Assembly (NCBI RefSeq): GCF_013365535.1
Contig: NZ_CP053590.1
Coordinates: 3,276,501-3,340,500 of the forward strand
From: Aquimarina sp. TRL1
GTDB taxonomy: Bacteria; Bacteroidota; Bacteroidia; Flavobacteriales; Flavobacteriaceae
Direction: 5' to 3'
Length of the DNA: 64,000 nt
Under the pieces are notes generated by a model. That model was not told the origin of the DNA. It worked only from the letters and a program-made list of their open reading frames with translations, and did no database searches. Positions 44,708 to 53,855 of this stretch are shown here, in pieces (the stretch's first letter is position 1; each line of letters begins with the position of its first letter). Made by a program: the position numbers and the translations under genes.

Positions 44708-45148
44708 ATGAAGGTTGACAAGTTAAGCTGGGATATTTTAGAAAGTTTACAGGAAAATGCCCGGTTGTCGAATGCAGAAATAGGGCGAAAAATAGGGTTG
44801 AGTTCCCCGGCAGTTGCAGAACGAATTAAAAAAATGGAAGACTGTGGAATCCTACAAGGGTATAAAGCAGATGTTTCTCATATGAAATTAGATTATCAGC
44901 TTAAAGCATTTATTAGTCTCAAAGCCTTTATGGGAAGATTAAAACCGTTTTTAGCAAAGGTTTCTGACTTTACGGAAGTATTGAATTGTTATAGAATTAC
45001 CGGAAATGAAAACATCATTATGGAGGTGGTCTTGCAGGATCAATTGCATTTACAGGAATTTATCGATAAGTTGATTACGTATGGAGAGGCAAAAACAAGT
45101 ATTGTATTATCTCATATTGTAGAAAACAAACCGATAACCAAGTACTAA
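44708..45148 (+). CDS. Lrp/AsnC-family transcriptional regulator
   Basis: The 146-residue product has the AsnC helix-turn-helix (LDWDILESLQENARLSN-like start; NAEIGRKIGLSSPAVAERIK) and an RAM ligand-binding domain (LKAFISLKAFMGRLKPFLAK; NCYRITGNENIIMEVVL). Such regulators sense amino acids. An alanine-type AGCS symporter is encoded two genes downstream on the same strand, which makes an amino-acid uptake role plausible. Confidence 0.85.
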   Translation: MKVDKLSWDILESLQENARLSNAEIGRKIGLSSPAVAERIKKMEDCGILQGYKADVSHMKLDYQLKAFISLKAFMGRLKPFLAKVSDFTEVLNCYRITGNENIIMEVVLQDQLHLQEFIDKLITYGEAKTSIVLSHIVENKPITKY

Positions 45149-45333
45149 CAAAAAGATATATTGATCTAGGGAATATTTATATATGAACTAGCTGTTAGTA
45201 GATCTATAGATATACTCCTGAAACGGGTTTTGTCGTATGTGTATTTCAGTAAACTCAAATGATAAATAGTATTATTTTTATTTTCTACAGAGGGAAAGAT
45301 TGTAGCGCATGAATAAAAAAAACACCAGATAGA

Positions 45334-46482
45334 ATGTTGCATTTTATACTAGAAAACTCAGTAACAGCAATTGCATGTTTGATAACTGCTTTTGTGATAC
45401 AGCGAATTTATCACAAAGAGAAACAACGGAAAGACCCCATGAGAACAGTGGATGGAATTAAGTGGTTTGGATTAGCTATATGGGCATGGGGAATTGGAGC
45501 ATTAGTAAATCTGGTGTTGATATATGGATTGAGGATGCAAATCACGGATAAAATTGTTATTTATTTCGGAGTTCTTTTCTCATTGGTCAATTCATTATTT
45601 ATTCTACTGTCATTACCATCTATAGAGCATTATAAAAGAAGAAATATCATTGTTCGAATGGTAGAACGCTTTTCTGAGCGGGAGTTTTCTATATTTTTTG
45701 GAGGGATTCTCATGATGATCACTTTTGTTTTTATAATGGCTTCTTATAATAATCAGGCGATTAGTAATAGTTTTATTTGGGGAATAGACATTCCTATTTC
45801 TGTGGTGGTAGCTTTCTCATTGCTCAATGAGTTAAAAGAAGCATTTATCAATAGAAAAATGAAGTTTATGTACCTTCCATGTTTTGCATTGTTCTTATTG
45901 ATTATTGTAGCGGTCACCCTTAGAATTATTCCTCAGAATCAGATTGATCAGATTGTATCCCCAGAATTTTGGGCATTAGTAAGAGTAACAACCGCATTAT
46001 CTTATAAAATCCTTTTTATCTTATTGTTTTCTATTTTGTTATACAGCTGGAAATTTCTTTCAGAAAAAGAACTAAAAGAAAGTACTATTGGGAAGCTGGA
46101 GGGAGAGAAAAAGAAACTGGTAAAAGAGATACGACAGTTGCGAATTGCGAATGAAAGCCACCTTTCTACTATTGACATGTTGCAGAAAAAGCGAAGAGAA
46201 GCGATAGAAAAGGTTAGGGATTTAGAAAAAGCAACGAGGATTGTATTGTCGGATCGCCAGAAAGAAGTTTTAGGTAATTTAGGAGTTTGTGGTAGTGATA
46301 AGTCGTATACGGAAATAGCAGAGGCAATGCGTATAAGTGTTGATGGATTCCAGGCACATATTTATCAAATTAAAAAAATACTAAATATTAGTGGAGCAGG
46401 AGGAAAAGAGCAACTCATTGCATTTGCGGTAGAACACAATTTATTAGAACATGCCACCATATCATTAAAATCGGATGAGTAA
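45334..46482 (+). CDS. Membrane protein with C-terminal LuxR-like HTH
   Basis: The 382-residue product has about seven membrane helices (residues 1-240), a coiled coil (KELKESTIGKLEGEKKKLVK; QKKRREAIEKVRDLEK) and a C-terminal helix-turn-helix of LuxR/GerE type (LSDRQKEVLGNLGVCGSDKS; YTEIAEAMRISVDGFQAHIY). It looks like a membrane-bound one-component regulator. The signal is unknown. Between the Lrp and AGCS genes it may take part in the same amino-acid response. Confidence 0.7.
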   Translation: MLHFILENSVTAIACLITAFVIQRIYHKEKQRKDPMRTVDGIKWFGLAIWAWGIGALVNLVLIYGLRMQITDKIVIYFGVLFSLVNSLFILLSLPSIEHYKRRNIIVRMVERFSEREFSIFFGGILMMITFVFIMASYNNQAISNSFIWGIDIPISVVVAFSLLNELKEAFINRKMKFMYLPCFALFLLIIVAVTLRIIPQNQIDQIVSPEFWALVRVTTALSYKILFILLFSILLYSWKFLSEKELKESTIGKLEGEKKKLVKEIRQLRIANESHLSTIDMLQKKRREAIEKVRDLEKATRIVLSDRQKEVLGNLGVCGSDKSYTEIAEAMRISVDGFQAHIYQIKKILNISGAGGKEQLIAFAVEHNLLEHATISLKSDE

Positions 46483-46577
46483 GCATATACTTAAGTACTA
46501 GTGTTTATGAAAAAACAGTAGGGAGTAACCTTTTGAATATATGGAGGTAAGGGCATATTTGTGTCAAATTTTATAAG

Positions 46578-48131
46578 ATGAAATTTGATATGACACGTTT
46601 TTTTACTGCTGTTGTTGCTCTTTTTTTGGGGGGATCAGAAGGGTATGCAAAAGCTTATCAGGAGCCTACCATAGATGCGCAAATTAATGAGAGTTTTCAG
46701 GAAGCAACTTCGTGGTTTTCGGATGCAATTTTTGCCGAAATCCCTATTACATCTCAGGTAGGAATTCCTTGGACCTTGGTAGTACTACTATTGGGAGCCA
46801 CGTATTTTACCATTTATTTTAGAGGGATTAATATTCGCAAATTTTGGACAGCAATTCAGGTGGTCCGGGGCGTATATGATGCTTCAGAACATCATGAGAA
46901 AGAAAAAGGAGAGGTAAGTCACTTTCAGGCATTGACAGCTGCTTTGTCTGCAACTGTAGGCTTAGGGAATATAGCAGGGGTGGCTATCGCATTGTCAATA
47001 GGAGGACCAGGAGCTACCTTGTGGATGATTCTTGTCGGTTTTCTTGGAATGGCTTCCAAATTTGTAGAATGTACATTGGGAGTGTCTTATAGAGAGATTA
47101 ACTCAGCAGGGACTGTTTTTGGAGGTCCTATGTATTACCTGACAAAAGGCTTGGAAAAGAAAGGAATGAAAAAGTTAGGGCGGGTGTTAGCGATTGTCTT
47201 TGCTGTAATGTGTATAGGAGGCTCTTTTGGAGGAGGAAATATGTTTCAGATTAATCAGGCATTTATGCTCTTTGAACATGTAACCGGAGGAGAACATAGT
47301 ATTGTTTATAACAGAGGGTGGTTCTTTGGATTGATTATGGCAGTTTTAGTAGGAATTGTAATTATTGGTGGGATTAAAAAAATAGCCAGTGTCACGGATA
47401 AAATCGTTCCGGCTATGGTCGTGATGTACGTATTGGCTGTCATTACTGTTATCGGAATTAACTATAGAGAAATACCAACAGCTATAGAAACAATTTTTTA
47501 TGGAGCGTTTACAGCAAAAGGGGTTAGTGGAGGATTTATAGGAGTATTGATTCAGGGGTTGAGAAGAGGTGCTTTTTCTAATGAAGCAGGAGTAGGTTCA
47601 GCTTCTATAGCTCATGCTGCCGTAAAAACAACATTCCCTGCAAGTGAAGGACTGGTGGCATTGTTGGAACCATTTATAGATACTGTAGTTATATGTACCA
47701 TGACAGCGTTGGCATTGGTTATTACAAATCAAATAACTGTAGGTAGTAGTATCTCGGACGCAGAAGGAGTATTATTAACAGCCAGAGCATTAGAAAGTGG
47801 AATTTCATGGTTCCCATATGTGTTGTCTTTTGCTGTGATTTTGTTTGCATTTTCTTCCATGATCTCCTGGTCTTATTATGGATATCAAGCCTGGTCATTT
47901 TTATTCGGAAGATCAAAAAAAATGGAATACCTGTACAAAAGTATTTTTTGTGTATTTGTCATTATTGGAGGAGCAGCAAGCCTTACCTCAGTAACCCATT
48001 TCTCGGATGCGATGATCTTTGCAATGTTAGTGCCTAATATGATTGGTCTTGTAATACTAGCCCCTAAAGTATTAGATGAGTTACAACGATACGAAACCTA
48101 TATTCGAATGAAACGAAATCGTAAACAATAA
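46578..48131 (+). CDS. AGCS-family sodium:alanine symporter
   Basis: The 517-residue product has a signal-like N-terminus and about 11 helices, with the AGCS signature ALTAALSATVGLGNIAGVAI, then GGPGATLWMILVGFLGMASK and GAFSNEAGVGSASIAHAAVK. It takes up alanine or glycine with Na+ (or H+). Length is within the family range. The Lrp and HTH genes upstream are likely regulators; the DUF418 gene follows 46 bp later. Confidence 0.9.
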   Translation: MKFDMTRFFTAVVALFLGGSEGYAKAYQEPTIDAQINESFQEATSWFSDAIFAEIPITSQVGIPWTLVVLLLGATYFTIYFRGINIRKFWTAIQVVRGVYDASEHHEKEKGEVSHFQALTAALSATVGLGNIAGVAIALSIGGPGATLWMILVGFLGMASKFVECTLGVSYREINSAGTVFGGPMYYLTKGLEKKGMKKLGRVLAIVFAVMCIGGSFGGGNMFQINQAFMLFEHVTGGEHSIVYNRGWFFGLIMAVLVGIVIIGGIKKIASVTDKIVPAMVVMYVLAVITVIGINYREIPTAIETIFYGAFTAKGVSGGFIGVLIQGLRRGAFSNEAGVGSASIAHAAVKTTFPASEGLVALLEPFIDTVVICTMTALALVITNQITVGSSISDAEGVLLTARALESGISWFPYVLSFAVILFAFSSMISWSYYGYQAWSFLFGRSKKMEYLYKSIFCVFVIIGGAASLTSVTHFSDAMIFAMLVPNMIGLVILAPKVLDELQRYETYIRMKRNRKQ

Positions 48132-48177
48132 AAGAGTAATTGTCCATTTTTTCGAGTAGAAAATACAGATTAGATAT

Positions 48178-49371
48178 ATGGAATATAAGCGAATAGAATC
48201 ATTAGATGTCTTAAGGGGAGTTGCCATTCTGGGAATATTAATTATAAATATTCATTATTTCTCAACCCTGACGATAGAACGATATAAACCGATTATTTAC
48301 GGAGACTTTTCAGGTGCAAATAAATGGCTGTGGATTATATCCTATACGTTCGTAAAACAGCGTTTTATGACCTTGTTTTCTATATTATTTGGTGCAGGGG
48401 TTTTTCTGATGTATACCGTTAATAAAAAGAAAGGTAGGGAAGCAACTAAACTACATTATGTGCGGATGTTCTGGTTACTTGTTTTTGGGTGTATACACGC
48501 ATATCTGATTTGGTGGGGAGATATTTTAGTGAATTATGCACTTTGCGGACTGGTAGTATATGGGGTGAGAAACTTGTCTCCAAAAATAATATTCTGGATA
48601 GGAGGGAGTATATTAATAGGGCTACTACTTCCTGATATCTATAAATTTTACATTCAAAAAGCGACAGTAGACATTCCCGAAGAGTTCTGGAACCCTAGTA
48701 AAGAAAGTATTACAAATCAGCTGAAGGAGTTTTCCGGCTCATGGTGGGAAGAAACACCTAAAAGGATTAATAAAGCACTATATTATCAAACTACTTCCTT
48801 CTATACCTATAGTTTTTGGAGAGTTAGTGGATTAATGATGATCGGTATGGGGCTCGTAAAAACAGGGTTTATAACAGGAAAATTGTCAAAAAAAAGATAC
48901 TATAATGATCTGATTATTAGCATGGCTATTGGGTTGCCTATGAGCGTGTTGAGTGTGTATTTATACCTGGATAGTAATTTTGATTATGCGATGTTTTCTA
49001 CCTCTGTATATATCTTGTTTTATATAAGTTCAATGGTAATGGCATACACATATATATGTATACTTATTTTATGTATTCAATCGTCTTTGTTTAAAAAAGC
49101 AAGAAAAGGATTGAGTAATCTGGGAAGGATGGCTTTTACTAATTACATCTTGCAGAACGTAATTTGTTCCCTTCTGTTTTATGGGTATGGATTGGGGTAT
49201 TATGGCAAAGTTGATCGGGTGTTTTTATTGTATACTGTATTGGTAATATGGGGAGTGCAATTATTGTACACTACAATATGGCTGCATTTTTTTAGGTACG
49301 GTCCTTTAGAATGGTTGTGGAAGTCCTTAACCTATGGAAAAAAATTACCATTCAAAAAAGGAAAGGAATGA
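48178..49371 (+). CDS. DUF418 membrane protein
   Basis: The 397-residue product has about 10 helices and the DUF418/YeiB-like pattern: RIESLDVLRGVAILGILIIN at the start, FVKQRFMTLFSILFGAGVFL, MFWLLVFGCIHAYLIWWGDI, and near the end LGRMAFTNYILQNVICSLLF and YGPLEWLWKSLTYGKKLPFK. The family is related to acyltransferases of the OafA/heparan type but the activity is unproven. Likely co-transcribed with the symporter. Confidence 0.85.
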   Translation: MEYKRIESLDVLRGVAILGILIINIHYFSTLTIERYKPIIYGDFSGANKWLWIISYTFVKQRFMTLFSILFGAGVFLMYTVNKKKGREATKLHYVRMFWLLVFGCIHAYLIWWGDILVNYALCGLVVYGVRNLSPKIIFWIGGSILIGLLLPDIYKFYIQKATVDIPEEFWNPSKESITNQLKEFSGSWWEETPKRINKALYYQTTSFYTYSFWRVSGLMMIGMGLVKTGFITGKLSKKRYYNDLIISMAIGLPMSVLSVYLYLDSNFDYAMFSTSVYILFYISSMVMAYTYICILILCIQSSLFKKARKGLSNLGRMAFTNYILQNVICSLLFYGYGLGYYGKVDRVFLLYTVLVIWGVQLLYTTIWLHFFRYGPLEWLWKSLTYGKKLPFKKGKE

Positions 49372-49433
49372 TTTTTCAGGATGTAATTTGGCATGAGATT
49401 TGTTTTATAAATAGTGATAAGTTTATATTTCTT

Positions 49434-49518
49434 GTGTGAGGACATTAGTATGGGAAAACTAAAGAGAGTACAAGATAAAAGATAAGCCACCTCAGATTCT
49501 GTGGGTGGCTTTTTTTTG
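49434..49518 (+). ncRNA. Candidate structured RNA, copy 1, with terminator
   Basis: GTGTGAGGACATTAG, a short loop TATGGGAAAA, then CTAAAGAGAGTAC; a terminator follows (GCCACC / GGGTGGC at 49486-49509 and nine T). The same two flanks occur in two copies downstream (50507 and 50834). No reading frame is present. The conserved flanks with a variable middle hairpin suggest an RNA element rather than a protein site. Confidence 0.55.
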
Positions 49519-49589
49519 AAAAAAATAAAAATAAATGCGTCTTTTTTGGTTTTTTTGAGTCTACTATATGAACTTTAAAAATACTTAAA

Positions 49590-49691
49590 ATGAAAATAGA
49601 TAAATGTACCTGTAACTGTGCATCTTGCCAGGAAGGAAATTGTGAAGGATGCAGCTGTGCCGATTGTAACTGTCATGCATGTAATTGTTAA
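49590..49691 (+). CDS. Metallothionein-like cysteine-rich peptide
   Basis: The frame encodes 33 residues with 11 cysteines in CxC and CxxC pairs (KCTCNCASCQEGNCEGCSC, then ADCNCHACNC). Such density in a peptide without signal sequence is typical of metallothioneins, which bind Zn, Cu or Cd ions through Cys clusters. It starts MKIDKC and stops at a TAA at 49691. A terminator and then a SigZ-type sigma factor follow, so both may belong to one metal or redox response. Too short for most gene finders. Confidence 0.7.
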   Translation: MKIDKCTCNCASCQEGNCEGCSCADCNCHACNC

Positions 49692-49702
49692 TTAAAAAAA
49701 TC

Positions 49703-49733
49703 ACACAGCTTTGTCAATAGGATAAAGCTGTGT
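49703..49733 (+). terminator. Hairpin between metallothionein-like gene and sigZ
   Basis: ACACAGCTTT pairs perfectly with AAAGCTGTGT around TGTCAATAGGA... and is followed by TCTT only. It is 11 bp after the peptide stop and 13 bp before the sigma-factor start, so it may attenuate rather than fully end transcription. Confidence 0.55.
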
Positions 49734-49745
49734 TCTTACTATACT

Positions 49746-50288
49746 ATGAGTACAACACAAATTTGGAATACATATAAAGATGAAATTTCCTCTTTTATAA
49801 GAAGAAAGGTAAATGATACTCATGTTGCCGAAGATTTAATTCAGGAGACATTTATAAAAGTACATTTGAAAATTGGAAAGGTAAAAGATAAGACAAAAAT
49901 CAGAGCCTGGATATATGCGATTGCAAGAAATGGGATATATGATTTCTTTAAAAAACAAGCCCTGCCTGTACCTATAGATACTGTACAATTAGCAGAAGAA
50001 GTAACAATACATGAGCATACCGAAAAAGACTGTCTGCCCGGAATAATACGTACCTTACCAGAACGATATAAAAAAGTTGTATATCTGTCTGATATAAAAG
50101 GAATGAAAGCTAAAGAAATTGCTACAATACTAAACAGCCCTTTATCGACGATAAAATCAAAAATTCAAAGAGGTAGAGAATTGGTAAAAAAAGGATTTAT
50201 TGATTGTTGTGATTATCAGGTCAATAAAGAAGGTAAATTAATAGGAGAGAGAAAGCATAAAAACGAATGCAAAGTCTGCATGGAATAA
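49746..50288 (+). CDS. SigZ-type ECF sigma factor with Cys-rich tail
   Basis: The 180-residue product has sigma region 2 (IWNTYKDEISSFIRRKVNDT; AEDLIQETFIKVHLKIGKVK; IRAWIYAIARNGIYDFFKK) and region 4 (LPERYKKVVYLSDIKGMKAK; EIATILNSPLSTIKSKIQRG). The C-terminus FIDCCDYQ...NECKVCME holds four Cys, as in SigZ-type factors, and could bind a metal or sense redox state. No anti-sigma gene is adjacent, which also fits SigZ. It follows a metallothionein-like peptide gene. Confidence 0.8.
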   Translation: MSTTQIWNTYKDEISSFIRRKVNDTHVAEDLIQETFIKVHLKIGKVKDKTKIRAWIYAIARNGIYDFFKKQALPVPIDTVQLAEEVTIHEHTEKDCLPGIIRTLPERYKKVVYLSDIKGMKAKEIATILNSPLSTIKSKIQRGRELVKKGFIDCCDYQVNKEGKLIGERKHKNECKVCME

Positions 50289-50316
50289 TCATAATAGAAA
50301 AATTAAAATTGCATTT

Positions 50317-50344
50317 CATCGATAAAATATGTTTTTTATCGATG
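50317..50344 (+). terminator. sigZ terminator
   Basis: CATCGATAAAA pairs perfectly with TTTTATCGATG and is followed by TTTTTTTATG, 29 bp past the stop. Confidence 0.8.
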
Positions 50345-50506
50345 TTTTTTTATGTTATTGGTTTGTGATTACGGAAAAACCGTATCTAACTATTTATATT
50401 TGAACCAGTTAATAAGATACTGTAAAACTTTCTGTTAAGTCATTTTTTTGAACTTATGACGATAAGTGCGAAGATATTGATTTATATACGGTTTAGGGTA
50501 AATAAT

Positions 50507-50612
50507 GTGTGAGGACATTAGAAGTGAAGTGCAACGCTATGGCATTTGGTCTAAAGAGAGTACGTTATTTATCCCAAAAAACCCAATCCATTTTTAGATT
50601 GGGTTTTTTAGT
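50507..50612 (+). ncRNA. Candidate structured RNA, copy 2, with terminator
   Basis: GTGTGAGGACATTAG at 50507, a middle hairpin around AAGTGCAACGCTATGGCATTT, then CTAAAGAGAGTACG, then a terminator (AACCCAATC / GATTGGGTTTTTT). Shares both flanks exactly with copies 1 and 3. It lies in a 629-bp gap without protein genes. Confidence 0.6.
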
Positions 50613-50833
50613 CATTTTTATAAGGTTTACAAGTGATTTTTAGCACTTAAACGATATAAAATAGCATTTTATCGACATTTTGTTAATAACTTATGTGGAA
50701 TGCTTACAAAAATGAGAAAGCTTTGTTGTATATTTGTTTCATAGTCAACGTATAGCAAGATTAACATTGATACAGACGTATTTCATGAATCTTATGAATG
50801 TTAATTTTGGAATACAAAAAAGGGCTGAATAGC

Positions 50834-50940
50834 GTGTGAGGACATTAGAAGTGACATGCTGTGCTATGGCATAGAACCTAAAGAGAGTACGAAATTTGAC
50901 CCCTAAGAAAAGCATTCCTAAGCCCTAGGAATGCTTTTTT
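50834..50940 (+). ncRNA. Candidate structured RNA, copy 3, with terminator
   Basis: GTGTGAGGACATTAG, a hairpin ATGC / GCAT around TGTGCTATG, then CTAAAGAGAGTACG, ending in a terminator (AAAGCATTCCTA / TAGGAATGCTTTTTT). The terminator overlaps the 3' end of the convergent MFS gene and would serve both. The middle stem differs from copy 2 but both arms change together, which keeps the pairing. Confidence 0.6.
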
Positions 50941-52141
50941 CATTATGTTCTCTTTTACGTACAATTACTAATAGTACTGAACCTATTAAAGCAAGTACTC
51001 CCATAAATATCCAACCATTATCATATCCATATGATTCTATAAGCTGCATACCCGTATTATGTCCAAAGATATGTGCTAAAGAAAAAGACATACTATAGAG
51101 CCCCATATAAGCCCCCTGACGTCCTTTTTTAGAACGCTTTAGAGCAAAGGCATTCCCAAAAGGAAATGCAATCATTTCCCCCAAAGTCGCAATAACCATT
51201 CCTATGATAAGTATGCCAAACCATGGAGATACTAATAGTAGAATAAAGCTAATTCCTGTAAGAATAAAACCATTCATTACGCTTTGTACCTGTGTGAATT
51301 TTGTTTTCTCCAGGTAAGCAATTAGTGGCATCTCACACACAAAAATTAAAGCACCATTTAATGCGAGAATAAGCCCGATTGTCTTTTCTGATAGTAAGTG
51401 TACTTCTTTGTAATACAGAGGAATTGTCGAGAAATACTGGACAAAAATAAATCCAAACAATGCCAGTGCGATAAGGAAAATGATATAAGTAGTATCCTTA
51501 TAAGGAGAGATAGGGTTCTCAATTACCTTTTCTTTATCTAATACTTTTGCAACCTTGGGGTGCAATGTTTTAATCATAATTAATCCCGCGATGATACAGG
51601 TAATCCCATCAACCCAGAAAAGCCCCTGATATCCGATAGTCGCAATAATAATTCCTCCCAGAGCCGGACCCATTGCGAATCCCAGATTTATGGCGAGACG
51701 GATAAAGGTTAAAGATCGGGTTTTGTTTTCAGGTTTACTATATGCACTTAAGGCAACAAAAAATGCCGGACGAGCAGTATCAGCAATCGCTATAAGTATA
51801 AAAAAGCTGATACAGATACTCCAAAAAGAAGTAAAGTACTGAATGATAATAAATGAAATTCCCGTCAGGAATAAAGATGTAAGGATAATTTTGTAATACC
51901 CGATTAAGTCACTTAGTTTTCCTCCTAACCAAGCTCCAAATAGAGATCCTAAACCGTAACTAGTCATGATCCACCCTACCTGTTCCAGGGAAAAACAAAG
52001 GCTGTCCGTAAGATATAATGATAAAAACGGAATCACCATAGCCCCGGTTCTGTTGATTAATGTAATCAATGCCAGCCACCATACTTCTTTTGATAGCCCG
52101 GAAAAAGAATCCATGTAGTTTTGTAGTAATTTTTTCAACAC
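50918..52141 (-). CDS. MFS transporter
   Basis: The 407-residue product has 12 predicted membrane helices and MFS motif A (GLGSLFGAWLGGKLSDLIGY, between helices 2 and 3), with a proline/glycine-rich helix 5 (AINLGFAMGPALGGIIIATI) as in drug/H+ antiporters of the DHA type. Substrate unknown. The start MLKKLLQNYMDSFSGLSKEV gives a cytoplasmic N-terminus. Its stop lies inside the terminator of candidate RNA copy 3, so the two units converge. Confidence 0.8.
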   Translation of the reverse strand: MLKKLLQNYMDSFSGLSKEVWWLALITLINRTGAMVIPFLSLYLTDSLCFSLEQVGWIMTSYGLGSLFGAWLGGKLSDLIGYYKIILTSLFLTGISFIIIQYFTSFWSICISFFILIAIADTARPAFFVALSAYSKPENKTRSLTFIRLAINLGFAMGPALGGIIIATIGYQGLFWVDGITCIIAGLIMIKTLHPKVAKVLDKEKVIENPISPYKDTTYIIFLIALALFGFIFVQYFSTIPLYYKEVHLLSEKTIGLILALNGALIFVCEMPLIAYLEKTKFTQVQSVMNGFILTGISFILLLVSPWFGILIIGMVIATLGEMIAFPFGNAFALKRSKKGRQGAYMGLYSMSFSLAHIFGHNTGMQLIESYGYDNGWIFMGVLALIGSVLLVIVRKREHNEKSIPRA

Positions 52142-52445
52142 AAACGATTTTAGTCAATGAAGTTTTGAGATAAAAGACTACTTACATCGTTTATTAATAA
52201 GATGAATAAGGTAAAGGGGAGACTTATGGTTTTTTAGCTTTTCAAAGAATAAACAAAAGATGGTAAGAATTGCTTTTAGTACGTATAGAATGATAGAACG
52301 ATAAAGTCAAAAACAATAATTCGAACATCCTATACTTTTTGCTAAAACATCACCTTGATTTTATTAATTGAACTAATTTATCCTGCAAAACTAGCATTAA
52401 AAAAATTAAAAAAACGCTAATTTTAGATAAAATTAACGTTCGCTT
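52142..52445. other. Intergenic region without gene
   Basis: About 300 bp, divergent between the MFS and DUF1684 genes. A short minus-strand frame inside shows no family. The stretch TATTTTTG at 52460-52467 fits a -7 box for the DUF1684 gene, but a -33 partner is unclear. Confidence 0.35.
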
Positions 52446-52481
52446 TTGGGAAACGTTTGTATTTTTGCAAAAAAAATAGAG

Positions 52482-53093
52482 GTGTACAGAATTTTTTACG
52501 GGCTTATTATTCTCTTTTTTAATGGAATAGCACAGCAATCAACTGTGGTTGAGGATGTGCTGAAATTTCAGTCAGCGTTGAATGAAAAATTTGCGTCAGA
52601 AGAAATGTCACCGTTGCCATCTGAAGATTTTGAAAATTTTAAGAATCTGGATTTTTTCAAAATTGATCCTTCCTTTTCTGTACAAGCCACATTTGTCCGA
52701 ACTCCCTATGAAACTCCCTTTGTAATGAAGACCACCACCAATAGGGAACCGATTTATGTAAAATATGGAGAAGTGCATTTTCAATTAGAAGATAAAGAAT
52801 ACATATTAAATGTATATCAGAATCAAATGCTGGTTACTCAGGAAGCATATAAAGATTATTTATTTCTTCCATATACGGATATGACCAATGGAAAAACTAC
52901 CTATGAAGGCGGACGTTTTATCGATTTGAAAATTCCAGAAGGAAATGAACTGATATTGGATTTTAATAAATCGTATAATCCGTATTGTTGTTATAACGAT
53001 AGGTATTCCTGTCCTGTTCCTCCCGTAGAAAACCATCTGGAGATAGAGATTCCAGTAGGAGTTAAGAAATATCTTCGCTCAGAAGAGCACTAA
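52482..53093 (+). CDS. DUF1684 protein, exported
   Basis: I start at the GTG at 52482, which gives a signal peptide (VYRIFYGLIILFFNGIAQQS); an upstream TTG would extend it with no export signal. The 203-residue product shows DUF1684 features: LKFQSALNEKFASEEMSPLP, then FSVQATFVRTPYETPFVMKT, and the conserved C-terminal GGRFIDLKIPEGNELILDFN and NPYCCYNDRYSCPVPPVENH. The pattern N-P-x-C with two more Cys is typical. Function unknown. Converges with crcB with a 4-bp overlap. Confidence 0.8.
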   Translation: MYRIFYGLIILFFNGIAQQSTVVEDVLKFQSALNEKFASEEMSPLPSEDFENFKNLDFFKIDPSFSVQATFVRTPYETPFVMKTTTNREPIYVKYGEVHFQLEDKEYILNVYQNQMLVTQEAYKDYLFLPYTDMTNGKTTYEGGRFIDLKIPEGNELILDFNKSYNPYCCYNDRYSCPVPPVENHLEIEIPVGVKKYLRSEEH

Positions 53094-53464
53094 AAGAATT
53101 TGGCGATCAATATACCAGCAAATACTGCAGCCATTCCCAGGATGACAGATCCGAACGTATAGAGTGCGAAAGATGTAATATCCCCATTTTTTAAAAATAC
53201 CTGATTCTCATAGGCAAAAGAAGAAAAAGTAGTAAAACCACCACAAAAACCAGTAGCCAATAGTAAAGCGATGCTTTGAGAAGCAACAGGGTTGTTTTTT
53301 AATAAATACCCTAGAATACATCCGATAAAAAAACAGCCTAAAACATTTGCTGTCCATGTTCCATAGGGAATTGGTGATGAAGATGTATTTAGAAGTTTCC
53401 CTAATAAATATCGGGCAATACTACCACTTCCTCCTCCAATAAATACCAATAGTAATTGTTTCAT
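53090..53464 (-). CDS. crcB: Fluoride channel CrcB/Fluc
   Basis: The 124-residue product has four helices and the Fluc signature: GGGSGSIARYLLGKLLN at the start, TWTANVLGCFFIGCILGYLL with the conserved Asn in helix 2, and GFCGGFTTFSSFAYENQVFL (TTFSSF, the Na+/F- site). It forms a dual-topology dimer that exports fluoride. No fluoride riboswitch was recognised upstream. Confidence 0.92.
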   Translation of the reverse strand: MKQLLLVFIGGGSGSIARYLLGKLLNTSSSPIPYGTWTANVLGCFFIGCILGYLLKNNPVASQSIALLLATGFCGGFTTFSSFAYENQVFLKNGDITSFALYTFGSVILGMAAVFAGILIAKFF

Positions 53465-53720
53465 GTTTTTCGCTTTTATATGTACTGCTTACTCAATAAT
53501 CAAGATGTAAATATTGTAAGGATTGCCCTCATAATTACTATAACTATGTATGTCAGCATCGAAGCAGTTTTCTAAAAAAAAACTATGCTGATCTGGTGTA
53601 AATTTACGACAATACTAACTATAATTATCGTTAGTTGGTAGGAGGCTATTAAAAAAATAAAGAGAGAGTATCTGAAAAGTGTAGTTCAGAAAGAATAACG
53701 TTTGTATAGAGAAAAGCAAA

Positions 53721-53753
53721 ACTCCATGTTACTAACCAAAAGTAACACGGAGT
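53721..53753 (-). terminator. Hairpin downstream of the SRPBCC/GyrI-like gene
   Basis: ACTCCGTGTTACT and AGTAACATGGAGT (minus strand) form a 13-bp stem with one G-T pair, followed by TTTTGCTTTT. It is about 100 bp past the stop of the SRPBCC gene. The remainder of 53465-53855 shows no gene. Confidence 0.6.
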
Positions 53754-53855
53754 CTGTATGGTATCGCATTCCTGATGAATACCAGGAAGCAGTTGAATAT
53801 TGTTGATATACTAATTCCGGAAAACTCCGAAATACGATCATCTTACGGATCGATT

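Noticed and set aside
53465..53720. Fluoride riboswitch upstream of crcB
   Set aside because: No match to the fluoride-switch core (GGNGAUGG) on the minus strand before the gene.
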